Positions 37,488 to 49,595 of a DNA stretch of 64,000 nt are shown here, piece by piece. The position numbers and the translations under genes are program-made. The stretch is from Mansonella perstans. Lineage: Eukaryota; Nematoda; Chromadorea; Rhabditida; Onchocercidae. The stretch is taken from assembly GCA_037074765.1 (NCBI GenBank), contig JBAMDO010000199.1:1-64000 (forward strand), in the 5' to 3' direction. How positions within the stretch are numbered: position 1 is the first letter of the stretch; each line of letters opens with the position of its first letter. The notes under the pieces are model-generated. The model was given only the letters and a program-made list of their open reading frames with translations. It had not been told where the DNA came from and ran no database searches.

Positions 37488-38893
37488 ATTTTGAATACTT
37501 ACTTTTTTGATTATTTTCAAATACTATGGGTAACATTGTTTTAGAAAATGAAGGAAAAAAACCGGTAAATTTCTTACTTCATCCGAAAATTATGTGAAAT
37601 ATTGCAGGGTGAAGGTGATTGAAAAGGCAATAAGACGATATCATTGAATGAGAGAAGATGTTTTGCTAAGTTAAAATCTCATCAGTCCTTCCTGTCAACA
37701 ATATTTTGATGAATTCAAAATCAAATTAAAAAATGATTTCAAAAATAAAAATTGACAATGAATGGTTGACTTAAATGAAATTAATAAAAGAAAATGAATT
37801 AGAAAGCAAAGGTAAAATTAACTGTTCTTTGCTGCTTATAAGTAGGAGAGGAAGAAGAGAATAGCGAAAGAGCGAAAAAGAAAGAAGAAAACTTGAAAAT
37901 GTCGTCAAAAATTTTAACAAACTGACAATAATCAATGAATCAAAAGTGAAGGAGAAAAAAATGTTTCTTCCTTTAAAACTTATTTCCTATTCCTATGAAA
38001 TTTTAATTAATTCAAAATCGGTTCTACATTATAATCGTAATTATTTTGAAATGTATTTTAAAATAAATATTATAAAAAAAAGTATTAAAAATGAGAATTT
38101 AAATTTAAATGTAACTTAAATTTTGCAATAATTGTAGGCATAATTACATTTAAAAACTCATGCAACATTATTAAGTATGTCTACGCTAAATAATTTATTT
38201 ATTTATATTTAGTAAATCATCAAATTTAAAAAAAAAAAAAAGTTTATTTAAAATAATCAATTGATAAATTTTACAACAAAGCAAGCAAGGATACAAATAA
38301 GGAAACAAACAAATGTACAAATACACAACATAAGTCATAATTTGTAAAACTTTCCAGAATTTTTGAATTAAGCTAATTTGAACAAATCCATTTAGTGAAA
38401 ATTTAATTACAACTTTTTATGCGCCTATTTTAATTCCATCCATCAATTACTTATCCTTTTCTATTCTCTGCTTTAATTACGTAATTTTTCTGCTAATTAA
38501 ATTGACAATCAATATATGAGCGAAAGAGTAAAGGGATAAAAATGAAAATATTTTTTAAAATACAAATTTCAATTTGCTTTTTTTTAAACCTTTAATTATC
38601 AAAAATTATATTTGACAAATTTTATTCATTTCGTATTTAAGTTCCATTCTCTAACATAACCATACAATTAGAACCATATTCAGCGCAAATGGAAAAAAGT
38701 GGACGCAAAAAAAAAATTAGTGTTAATGATTTCCTTTCTTACAAATTCGATATGTCTCCGTATATATATGCCTACATATATATGTATATATAATGCCTAT
38801 GTAATACGATATATCAAAAAGATCGTTAAAGATTGCAAAATATTTCAAATTTTAAAAATATATCATTTTAACTACAGAAAGAAAGGGAAAAAG

Positions 38894-38897
38894 AGGA

Positions 38898-38922
<25 letters not shown>
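38894..38922 (+). repeat. (GA)n microsatellite
   Basis: About fourteen GA units. Confidence 0.9.
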
Positions 38923-38930
<8 letters not shown>

Positions 38931-39514
38931 AGAAAAAGGAAAAAAATATTTTAGTGAGTATAATGAATAATGAAAAGAAAGATGAATTAAAAGCATATTT
39001 GAACAAAATTATTGAAAAAATATTTTTCATTAAATATGAAATTTTTCATTACAAACAATAATTGTACATTGTCTCTTCTGTGATAAATGTAACCTTCAAA
39101 AGAAAATTATTAAACAAAAAAAAAAAAAATTTTCATTTTCAATTTATTTCAATGTTTCATACATATACTAATCCAATGCATAAGTTTATATAATTATTTA
39201 AAATAAAAAATTTAAAAAAGATTAAATCATCAAAGATCATTAGTTTTTTTTTTCTGGCAGCATTAAACTTTTACATTATTAAAAATGGAACATCTTAATT
39301 CATTCAACTAATTAAAATGATAGAAATTTTAAAAAAATTACTTTTATCCTTTCCACATGAAAAATAAATTTTTCATATTTTCTTTTTTTAATTCACCATT
39401 GGTTTTTTTTCATTTTACTCCATATAATGACTCTTTTTTATGACCCCTTTTTTTCTATCCATATTTAAAAAAAAAAAGCAAAATACAATGAAATGTTAAA
39501 CATCCACAGCAAAT

Positions 39515-39676
39515 ATAATAATAATAATAATAATAATTAATAATGATAGTAGTAATAATAATAATTAGTAATAATAATAATAATAACAATAATAAATAAT
39601 AATAATAATAGTAATAATAATAAATTAATAATAATAATAATAATAGTGATAATAATAGTAATAGTAATAATAATAT
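39515..39676 (+). repeat. Interrupted (TAA)n microsatellite
   Basis: About 160 bp of TAA/TAG/TGA triplets. It gives spurious poly-Leu, poly-Ile and poly-Tyr frames on the minus strand. Confidence 0.9.
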
Positions 39677-39985
39677 TTTTTTCAAGATTAGAAAATATTA
39701 ATAATATAGTAAAAAAATCCACAAAAGTTATTGAAAAATTACAAAATTTAAAAAAAAAAAAACAAATTATAAAAATTTCGAAAAAAAATTTAAAAAAAAA
39801 AGGAATTGAAATTGAGGGATAAAAAAATTTATATTATATGCATTTAAAGTATACAAATAAAATTGAACAAAAATGTTGACATAATTTTCTTTCAAACTTT
39901 GCCCAAATTTTCCCTTTTATTCATTCATATGAATTCATTTTGAAGTCTTTTTCTTCCTCTTTAAAAATTTTAAGATTTTATAATA

Positions 39986-40189
39986 GCAGAAAGAGAGAGA
40001 GAAAGAGATAGAAAAACGAAGACAGAGGGAGAGAAAAGGAAAGAAAGACGAAGACAAAGAGAGAAAGAGAGAGGGAGAGAGAGAAATAATTTTTATAATA
40101 CATTTGAAACTTTCTTCCTTTTTTCCTTTCGCATCATTCGTCTAAAACTTTAGTTTAATTAATCGTTTTTCACTCCTCTCTCTCCCTTC

Positions 40190-40225
<36 letters not shown>

Positions 40226-40441
40226 ATTATTACAATTTCCTCATATTCAAATCTTCATCACTCGCTCTTTTACAAAAATTATGAAAAAAATATGAATAAA
40301 AAATTGTCTTTTCCTGAAATGTTTTCCTGAAATTTAATTCACATCATGTGAAAATTAAATGAAAAAGGATGAGAAAGAGAGGAAGAGAGAAAGAGAAGGG
40401 GAAAAGAAAGAGAGAAAGGAAAGAGGAAAAGATAGAGAGTA
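39986..40441 (+). repeat. Purine tract, pyrimidine tract, purine tract
   Basis: A GA-rich purine block (about 39986-40085) is followed by a CT-rich block (40173-40227) and a second GA-rich block (40369-40441). Adjacent complementary polypurine and polypyrimidine tracts can pair with each other or form triplex structures. Confidence 0.75.
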
Positions 40442-41358
40442 AGGAAGTGAAAATTGAAACAGCTGTATGAAATTGAAGTGAACAATGATGACTACTTGAA
40501 ATCAAATTTGATCCATTCATCCGTTATGTAATTTAAATTTACTTGTAAATTATTATTTCAAGCAAATATTCTTTGATCTTTTTTCTATAAATATCACATT
40601 TCTTATGACTGAAAATAGTGGAAAAAGTGTTATAAAATGATGATGTATAATAAGTAATACGTTAATTAAGTAATAAATATTATAAAATTAAAATGACAGA
40701 GAGAGAGAGAAAAAAAGAAAAAAAGTAGTGAAATAAATGATTTTCAATAAATATTAATCTAATAATAAAGGTAAATATTTTTTGAAAAATTTTCAGAATA
40801 AAAATTCAAATTTAATTTTAAGCAAATCAAATTTTTTAATTGACAAATTTTTATACCCAAAAAAAACACTTGTATTAAACATAACAAAATTTCATACAAA
40901 TCCTTAATTTATAATATTTCTAAGATAATATATAAAGTAATGCTATATTCTTAAAATAAACAATTCTCAACAATATATTAAACAAATGAAATTTTTAGGT
41001 AAAGAATTACAAAAAAAATTTAGAAATTAAGATTTTAAAAGTTTTAAGGAATTAATAAAAAAAAATATTGCAATAATTATTTGGGAAATAATCAAAAATA
41101 AAAATTTCAATTAATACTAATTTAAAAAAAAAAAAAACTTCCATTTTACAATTTTTAAAATACATTAAAAATTTTTTCAATTCTTTAATTATCAATTAAC
41201 TTTTTCCTTTCCTTTCATTCATTCATTTATTCATTTATATTCGTAATCGTAACACATTTCAAAATTGCTACTTCAAGGAAATGAGAAAGAAAAACGAAAC
41301 GAAACAAAATGGACAATGCTGTAAAAATGAAGAACGACTTTTGGTTGAGAAAAGAAGG

Positions 41359-42186
41359 TTAGAATTTTTTACCACAAACAAAACAATTTTTAGGGCCTTT
41401 GATAGGTGGTTGACAATTTCTGAGAAATGAGCCACTTGTAAATTGACATGCACAAAATAACTATTATCATGAAATAAATGAATTTTATGGAATTTTAAAC
41501 CAATCTTTTCAATAATCAAATCTTTTATTTCTCGTTGAATAAAATTTTTCATCCTTTATACACAATATTTTCTCACACTTTTTTCTCTCTCTCTCTCTTC
41601 TTTTTACAATATTTCTTTTTTCTTATCTTTTTGATATAAATTTTGTTGAATTAAAATTCTTCTTCGATTTATAAATATTTAAATGATGATTTAAATGGAT
41701 GAACATAACAAAATATATTGTTGAAAAAAATTATTTTAAAATTCTACATTTTATCATCATGTTTTTTTTTTTTTTCAAAAACTACCATACTATTACATTA
41801 ATCAGCCTCCTTTTAGATGATTTCATCAAATGAATTAAATTTATTTTTCAGTTATTACAATTCAAAAAAAAATGAAAGATTAATTTAAACGATGAAGAGA
41901 AGAGAGAAAGAAAGAAAAAATGAAAGATTAATTTAAACAATGAAAAGAACAGAGAAAGAAAAAAACAAAAGATTAATTTAAAAAATGAAAAGAAGAGAGA
42001 AAGAAAAAATGAAAGATTAATTTTAAACGATGAAGAGAAGAAAGAAAGAAAAAAATGAAAAATTAATCTAAACAATGAAAAGAAGAGAGAAAGAAAGAAA
42101 AAAAGAAAAAAGGATAAGTTAGAACTTACAATACGTCCTTCACGTGTATAGAATGAAAAATTAGTATTTATCAATTTTTCCACCAT
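41359..42186 (-). CDS. Candidate two-exon gene for a 52-residue cysteine-rich protein
   Basis: I do not recognise this family. Exon 1 (42130-42186) starts at ATG and reads MVEKLINTNFSFYTREGRI, ending at a strong donor (gtaagt) in phase 0. Exon 2 (41359-41460) follows an ATAATAG acceptor and ends in TAA. It encodes CACQFTSGSFLRNC and PKNCFVCGKKF, five cysteines arranged C-x-C, C, C-x2-C. A CTGTTAG acceptor about 20 bases before the ATG could take a spliced leader. The intron (669 bp) contains the 47-bp minisatellite at 41871-42110. No signal peptide is evident; the C-x-C and C-x2-C pairs would suit metal binding or disulphides. Cysteine spacing is unlike the surrounding low-complexity DNA, which is why I call it. 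Further exons may be missed. Confidence 0.4.
41871..42110 (-). repeat. About 47-bp minisatellite, five units, intronic
   Basis: Five diverged units of GAAAGATTAATTTAAACRAT followed by a GAA/GAGA-rich stretch. The minus strand is open as a spurious Phe/Leu/Ser repeat. It sits inside the intron of the candidate cysteine-rich gene. Confidence 0.85.
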
Positions 42187-42483
42187 ACAACGATGTCATC
42201 TAACAGAGGAGAGTTAGAGAGAGAAAGAGAGAAAAAGAGACAGAGTGAGGAGAGAGAGAAAGAGAAGAAAAAAATTTATTCATACAGAAATATCCGTATT
42301 GGAAATGATTAATTGATCTTCAAATTCAATCATTATGGGAGAATTTAATTTTTCATTTCTTTTTTTTTTTTCAAATCACGTGGAATTTTTATTTGATAAT
42401 AGGTATATCAGAGAAATGGTGCAAATAATCACAAAAATCGCAAAAATTGTATCTTTTCGTTTCTCTCAAACAGTATATAATAA

Positions 42484-42600
42484 AATTTATACATCGAAAA
42501 TGGAACTAATTGATTGAAATCAGTAATTGATAACAACAATTACATTTATACATCGGAAATGGAATTAATTAATTGAAATTAATAATTGATAACAACAATC
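42484..42600 (+). repeat. About 60-bp tandem duplication
   Basis: The block around TTTATACATCGAAAATGGAA to TTGATAACAACAAT occurs twice with a few changes. Confidence 0.8.
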
Positions 42601-43353
42601 CCTTCTTTTTTTCATTCAGCTATTAATAGATAACCTTAATTTTCTAATGATTTTCAAATGATTATTTCTATGCCAATTAAAATAAATGATTTAAATGTAG
42701 TGGTAATGTTAATTCTCTTAAAATACATTTATTTCAATATGTTGCAATCGTTGGAGCAAAAAAAAAACTTTTAAATTTCCACAAACTTTTTTTTGTTGTT
42801 GTTATCAAAATTTTGACGCATGCAAATTGATCAATCGTTTCGTTAAATTTCATCTTTCAAAAATGAACAAATTTTGATTACTTTTTTTAAAGAAAAAGAA
42901 ATTTTGGTATATATGAAAGAAAAATTATTGTCCTCAATTCCTTCCTCTAAAATCCATCGCAATAATTTTAAAGATAAAAAAAAAATTTCAATTTCTCATT
43001 TTACTGCACATTTGCTTTTTTTAAATTTTTTTCACTTTTTTCTTTCTCACTTTTATTTTGAACTCATAAACAGTAGATTACATTTAGCTCAGTAACTACT
43101 TCATTTATTAAAATTATTGAAATTTATTAAAAATTATTAAAATTTATTAAAATCGTTGAAATTATTGAAATTTATTAAAATTATTCAAATTGTTGAAATT
43201 TACTTAACTGCATTTTTTTTAATTTTTTTCTTTCGTTTTGTTTTTCATTAAATTTATTTCTTACTAAAATGAATGAGAAAAAAAATCTCTCTAAATGATT
43301 CAACCGGTCATTATAAATCAAAGAATGAGAATTTAATTCTTACATGTTGGACC

Positions 43354-43355
<2 letters not shown>

Positions 43356-43384
<29 letters not shown>
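43356..43384 (+). repeat. T29 homopolymer
   Basis: Uninterrupted run of T. Its length is likely polymorphic and prone to sequencing error. Confidence 0.9.
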
Positions 43385-43689
43385 GTTAATCCGATAGTAA
43401 ATGATCAAATTAATCAAACATTCGAACTCTTTTATCAGAATCTCGCCATTTTTTTTTTTTTTTTATCATTCAATCTTTTCATTCCCAATTTAAACTTCTC
43501 ATTTTTCATTGTGTGAAAATTTTTGAAAAATTGAAAATTAAAAAAAAAAATTGGCATCCAAAGGCTAACTGTTTGCAACAACTGACTGATCAGTTCAATT
43601 GCAAAGTGATCAAATTGCAATGACAAATAATTTTTCGAAACAATGAAAATGTATTATTTCGATACCCGAGAATATCGATAGTAAAACAC

Positions 43690-43776
43690 TTCTTTTTTCT
43701 CTCTCTCTCTCTCTTTCTCCCTCTCCATTTCCCTTTCTCTCCTTCCCTCTCTTTTCTCTCTCTCTCCCTCTGTCTC
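43690..43776 (+). repeat. CT-rich pyrimidine tract
   Basis: Imperfect CT run with CCCTCT and TTTCTC interruptions. Confidence 0.85.
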
Positions 43777-46201
43777 TTTACAAATAAAGATAGATTGAAT
43801 GAATGCGAAAAAGAAGATAAATTTTAAATTAAACTTTGAAAAAAAAAAGGGAATGAAAAAATTGCAATTGTAAATAATTTGGAAATTTTATTAGAAATTA
43901 ATAAATTCGAAATGAATTTCAGTTTCCTCACTTTTCTTATTGATTATAATTATTTGACAATTTTCATGAAATATTTTCAACTACTCAATTATTAAAGAAA
44001 AGGTATGCTTTTTAATGTCTAATTTGATATCTGAAATAATTATTGTTCTAGGATAGCATGCATGTCAACTTTGTAGTTGATCATGTCAACTCGATTCCAT
44101 TAATCTGTTTTGTTTGTTGTCCATGATTCTGTGGATCATTGGGTTGAAGAGATGTCAAAATTATCAGCGATAACAAAGCAATAAAAATGATAAGAAATTC
44201 TCAGCAAGTATCAATTTTAAGTTTTGCATTACATTCATTAATTTGAGAAATTTCGATGATAATTCCAATATAATTAATTATTCTCTACATGCAAAATTCA
44301 ATTCTTCTTTGTAATATCATCAATTACCAATATCAACCTGAAATGATTATAGGAATTGTATTACTTAGAACAGCAATTTTCGTTGACTAGAACTAATGGA
44401 TTTTCCCATAAAAAAAGCCTAAAGCTAACTAATAATGGCAACATTTTCCAATCATTTGACAATTTTCCTTTTTAGTTCGTTATTTCGACTATAGTGCAGT
44501 CATTATGATTGATATGTTTATAAATTCTGAAGATATTCAATGAACTATTTGAAAATGATTCGTAAAAATTTCCGTTGAATTTTTCTACTTGATGAATACA
44601 ATCAGTCAATGGTTGCTTAATCTTTTAAAGATGCATCATAAAAAAAAAAAAAAAAATCGATCATCGATTCGAAATTCGTATAAAAATTAACTCAGTTACA
44701 ATGGTGCTACAATCATTGATTTCCTAACAAAATTATCAATACAAGTTTATGCTTGAACTGATTACTATCAATGATAAGCAAATATCATTGCTGCAATAAT
44801 TTGACCGATATTACTATTTCATTTAAATGTACAGCCAAACAAATTTGATTACAAAGTTTGATTAACGAAATTTGATTAGAAACAAATACACAAATTTCAG
44901 TAACATTTTGAAATGTAATTAATTAAATTAAATAAATAAAAAAAAATTTCGCGATTCGCTTTCACGGTGTGGAAAAAAGCCGAGACAACATTACGTTTTA
45001 TAGATATTTAATTTCAATTATACGAAAAAGAAATGTTGCACAAAGTTATTTCCAGTTTCTTATTGCACCAAAATTTGCAATGCTCTTTGTTTGTGTTTTG
45101 TCTCCAAACATGTGGTCCTTTGTTTAAGTATGCATCTACCAATAAGTGATCCTTTGTCATCTACCAATAAATATGTAATTCTTTGCTTGAAGCACTTTAT
45201 TAAATATTTATGACTATAAAAGAGAGGAGTCAGTTGATAGATTAAATTAACTTTGGGGTAAATTGCTATTAATTCTTATGAAATTTCACTATTAGAAGTT
45301 TTTAGTTAATTTTAGTTAATACAATAAGTATGAGAAAGTGAGATTTCGTTTGCAAAAATTCCTATTTATTTAAAAGTTAAAAAAAAAAGTTTACATAATA
45401 GATTTGGATAGGAAAGAATAGTTCAATTCTATCATTAAACTAAATTAATTTGTTAAACAATTTTAGTGGGACATTCTTTATGCCTAATAATTATTATAGT
45501 TATAGTATATAATTAATATTTATAATTGTCATTTGTCATTTATAGCATTTTACAATTATATATATTTTATAATTATATTTATAATTAGTGAGATAAATTA
45601 TTTTCGATTTCAATATTTCTCTCTCATTTATCCTTCTAAAATGATTAGTGTAATTATTAGAATTATTTTGAGCACTGCAAATGAAAGGAATATTTGAAAG
45701 GGAGATAAATGTAGTAGCAATGATGAGAAACTGATTCAATGAAGTGAAATGAGAATGAAATTTTCGAAAATAAAAATGGAAATTTTTGGAGGAAAGTTTT
45801 TCCTCCTTTTTTTTTCATTTTCCAGAAAATGATTTGCAAAAATTTTTTGATGAAAAAGAGAAGAGAAAAAAATGACAACAAATAAATTGTAGCAAAAATT
45901 GGGGCAAACAAGAAAGTTGCCTAAGAGCACAAACAAACAAACAAAACAAACAAACAAAACAAATAAACGAATTCCTAAAGCAAATATGGAATTGTTTAAA
46001 TTCAAAAATTAAAATGGAACAAATGAAGAAAAAATATTTGTGATCACAATGATTATGATGATGATGATGATGATTAATAAAGATGACAATGATGATTATG
46101 TTACCACTGTTAATTATATTTATTACAATGATAGAAAATTGTCAATTTTGAGATAAGAAGTGGAAATAAGGAGATGATAATCATCATTTGCATATATGTA
46201 T

Positions 46202-46282
46202 TAGGTATCAGTTATCAGAATGATAAGGTATCAGTTATCAGAATGATTTTTCAAATAAGGTATCAGTTATCAGAATGATTTT
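46202..46282 (+). repeat. Repeated GGTATCAGTTATCAGAATGAT block, three copies
   Basis: Three copies with spacing of about 24 and 33 bp, directly next to the 29-bp minisatellite. Confidence 0.85.
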
Positions 46283-46331
46283 TAAAAAAAGAGATTGGAA
46301 GGCAAAAAGCCATTTCTGCTCCACACTGGTA

Positions 46332-46505
46332 ACAATCTTTTGCCGTAAATTGTTCGTATGACAATCTTTTGCCGTAAACCGTCCATGGGACAATCTTTTG
46401 CCGTAAACCGTCCATGGGACAATCTTTTGCCGTAAATTGTCCGTGTGACAATCTTTTGCCGTAAACTGTTCGTATGACAATCTTTTGTCGTAAACTGTCC
46501 GTTTA
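46332..46505 (+). repeat. 29-bp minisatellite, six exact-length units
   Basis: Six contiguous units start at 46332, 46361, 46390, 46419, 46448 and 46477. The first 18 bases, ACAATCTTTTGCCGTAAA, are constant except one C-to-T; the last 11 vary (for example CCGTCCATGGG, TTGTTCGTATG). Because 29 is not a multiple of three, all three minus-strand frames show overlapping repeat peptides. There are no unique spacers, so it is not a CRISPR array. Confidence 0.95.
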
Positions 46506-46567
46506 AGATGGTATAGAATCGAACTGTTAATTCCATCTCAATAATTGTGCGTTTGTTGTCGAAACTC

Positions 46568-46568
<1 letters not shown>

Positions 46569-46599
<31 letters not shown>
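46569..46599 (+). repeat. T31 homopolymer
   Basis: Uninterrupted T run just after the 29-bp minisatellite. Confidence 0.9.
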
Positions 46600-46604
<5 letters not shown>

Positions 46605-48109
46605 TTTGTTTCAATCTTTCAACCATTCCTTCAGTCACATTCCCTGCCACACACATTGTTTCACCTTGTTCCAAAGGCATTCATTAATTAAGCCAAGTGA
46701 TTCTCTTGGGAATCAAATAGGTGTGTATAATATGATTAAAATCACTAGAATGGATATCCATTTTGATAACCATATATCACTGTGAACTGATTATTCATCA
46801 ATATCCGTTTGCTTTTAAATGAACCTTCATATTCTAGAATTATGTTAAAATTCTATTGTTGCAGAAAATTTATAATACTATCTACAGTATATGGACAGAT
46901 AGCTAACCAGTATGCAATACTGATAGCAATTTGCATTGAATTTCCATAAGTGATAGCAATTTTTTTGAAAAATCTACAGGAATTTTTATTAAAATTAGCA
47001 GTATCATTCCACTCAGTGATAGCTCTCAATTATACATAAAATAATTAAGTCAATAATTATTTCTGAAAAATCACTGTCATTTTCATTGGCTTACGCTTGA
47101 TTATTTGCACATAGATCAAACACTTCCGATCATTCTGTAAAAATTCCACAAAATCATGCAATTTATTGCAATCATTTAAATTATTAATTAGAATTTGTGC
47201 AATAATTAAAGATACATTAGTAAATTACAATCAGTCATTTCATCCTATACATTCGAAATAATCGGTTTATTTTGAATTTATTTTTTTTATTGTTTTGAAT
47301 AAATGAAATTTTATAGTGCAGAAAAGAAATGAAAAAAAAAAAAGAACAGAACGATTGTAAGAAAGTTTTAATAAAATACTTGTAATAATTGAAATAAAAT
47401 CATTTATTTAAAATGCATAACAAGATGGCTAAATTAATTAATTATAAATGAAGCAAATACAGGAGAATATTTTGAATTTGTATTTTTCCAAAAAATTTTT
47501 AAGCTATTTTTTAGCGCCAACAAAGCATTCTAAAATAAAGCTTTGGCCAATATTACATTACTATTTCTATACATATAAAAGTAATAAATAGAAACGATTA
47601 AAAGACCATTAAAATAAATGATAAGAATCGCACTTTTGCTGCATATAAACAACATACAAATGATTTATTTGATGGTAAATATCACAGCAAATGCTTTTAA
47701 CTAAAAAATATAAATGAATATTGGATGATATATCAATTCTTTCTATACCTCATTAAAGATTATAAGTGAACAATAAGTAGCCTTTAGGCTATAAGTGAAC
47801 AATAAGTAGCCTTCAGGCCAAACTATCATTAACGTTATTAGAGAATATAACTTGAATAGCTAATCTAAGCATGAACAATAAAAGAATTTTTGATAGTGAT
47901 TTGGAATTTATTACATCAATTTTGCATTAAATTAGTTTTCATTTTATTCATAGATTAAATTATATCCATAATGTAATACATTATTCATCGCGGTAAAAAT
48001 CTCGATAAAACATATCATCACATCCTCAATAGAAGTGACCGAGATTCACGCGGGCCGTATTTCCTAACAACAGCTGGCAGAAGTTGAAGTTTGTTTATTA
48101 TTGTTGGTG

Positions 48110-49595
48110 ATGAATTTTTGGTTTGTTGTATGCTTAATAATTGGCAGTACCTATGTGAATTGTACGAAGCGAAAAGATTCAAAAAAGGTTAACGCTTTAA
48201 ACTTTTGACTTTGTTTCATAATTACTTCCATGCTAACATCACGTCTATGTCATTTTCAAGTTTAGCAAGAGTTAAAGTTACGAAAAATTAATGTCAAAAT
48301 TGTCGGAAGCTAAGTAAAAGTTAAAATTGTCTATATTTTTTGAAATTTATGGGATATTCGGGATTATACGGAGCGCGACCTGGAAAGATTGTATGATCAG
48401 TGGGAAGAGAACGATGACGACGAATTGGAAGAGGATGAACTGCCACCGTATAAACGAAAAACTCAGCAGCCGGATCTTGATAAAATTATGAAACAGGTAT
48501 GCATTTTTGTAACATTGTAAATAGCCTTCTTGAACAAATGTTTCATAGGATTGACCTTAGACCTTTTTGTAATTAGATATAGTCTTAGTGAGTTTTAATA
48601 AGTTGCCATACAATTTTTAGACAATACAAGGGAGGTTTGTTCTTAATATGAACTTTTTAATGTAAAACAAATTTTTTCGTTTTCTTATTTTCTTGCTTCT
48701 CATTATTCAGTAAACTTGTATAGTATTGTCACAGTTCATTTCTTTAATTTTATGAGTACTTCATAAATTAAAGATTGGTAACAATGTTTTTCTAATGCTT
48801 ATATAGGCGGGAACACCTGAAGAGTTAATGATGTTATCGAAGAAGGGACAATCTGTGATGATGTTTGTTGGGATCGGTGATGTTAATGGCAAACGAGCCG
48901 AAAAGTTTTACACTGAGAGATGGATTGGGGTATGGCAAAACAGTCTCTTCAATAACCATATCGATGTTCAGGTCATTTGTTTGGAATTTCATGTTGAATT
49001 TTTTTCACTCACGATTCGCTTCAAGTCATTCTGAATCATCCAGTGAAAAAAATAACGGTTAGATGGATTCGAAGGCAGAGAATATTTTCGAATAGTTATT
49101 ATCGAGTTAAGAGTCCACTCCTTTTCATGCAGTGGTTAAAACGATCTGATCAGCTGATCGGGAGGACCACAACCATACTCTTAATAAGGGGTGTATTACA
49201 TATCACATTGACGGCGCAACTCTGTTTAAGGCTCTGTGAATTTTTAAAGATCTTCCAGCTAGTTGCTTTTTGTGTTTCCTGTATAAATGTATTTTACTCA
49301 ACTCAGTCATTTTGTCATTGAGGAGATGAAAGATTGTTTTTTTTTGTCATTGAGGAGATGGAAGATTGTTTTTTTTTGTCATTGAGGAGATGAAAGATTG
49401 TTTTAGTCTTGCAAACTACAGACTTTGTTTCAGACATTCACAATCGATGATAATCGAGCAATTTTCATGTTTGCGGATGGATCGAAAGCATGGGAAGGAA
49501 AGGATTTCCTATTGAAACAGCCGCAAGTAAGCGAAGTGTCGTTGGAAGGGAAGCAATATCCTGGACCTGCTTTCAAGAAGAAACAGGAATTGTAG
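48110..49595 (+). CDS. mesd: LRP chaperone MESD (mesoderm development protein)
   Basis: ER chaperone that folds the beta-propeller/EGF modules of LDL-receptor-family proteins; the C. elegans ortholog is bmy-1. Exons are 48110-48187, 48353-48496, 48807-48971 and 49434-49595, all phase 0, giving 182 residues. Exon 1 supplies a signal peptide (MNFWFVVCLIIGSTYVNC). The family core follows: DIRDYTERDLERLYDQWEEN, then LPPYKRKTQ, MLSKKGQSVMMFVGI, W-x-NSLFNNHIDVQ, RAIFMFADGSKAWEGKDFLL and YPGPAFKKK. The protein ends KQEL, close to KDEL-type ER retrieval signals (REDL in mammals). The junction before exon 2 is odd: conserved DIRDY is preceded by TTTATGG, not AG, and a TGA just upstream blocks any extension. 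The other introns are GT-AG. Identification is secure despite this. Confidence 0.88.
49313..49404 (+). repeat. 32-bp repeat, three units, in the last MESD intron
   Basis: TGTCATTGAGGAGATGAAAG plus ATTG and a T run repeats three times, ending 29 bases before the exon 4 acceptor. Confidence 0.9.

Larger units (their letters stand above)
29836..41358. other. Low-complexity AT-rich gene desert, left part
   Basis: About 11.5 kb dominated by homopolymer, di-, tri- and tetranucleotide runs and short minisatellites, the main ones listed separately. The open frames reported by translation are low-complexity artefacts, for example poly-Leu/Tyr from TAA runs and poly-Val from GTT runs. The only splice-compatible coding fragment noticed is a possible upstream exon at 33786-33832. 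Confidence 0.6.
42187..48109. other. Low-complexity AT-rich gene desert, right part
   Basis: Mostly A/T runs, CT and GA tracts and short tandem repeats. The minus-strand frame 46282-46680 looks open only because of the 29-bp repeat and a T31 run. DNA at 47990-48100, just before MESD, is richer in G and C and probably holds its promoter and 5' untranslated region. Confidence 0.6.

Noticed and set aside
39455..39722. Poly-Leu/Tyr/Ile membrane-like frames
   Set aside because: They are translations of the TAA triplet repeat.
41848..42186. 112-codon Phe/Ser-rich frame as one continuous gene
   Set aside because: Beyond residue 19 it is only the translated minisatellite; a strong donor after GRI fits a short exon better.
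46332..46505. CRISPR-like array
   Set aside because: The units are contiguous with no unique spacers and the setting is a eukaryotic genome; it is a minisatellite.
46282..46680. Minus-strand frame of 132 codons with repeated KDC/RQK peptides
   Set aside because: It is produced by the 29-bp repeat rotating through frames and a T31 run; the start region has no splice or family support.
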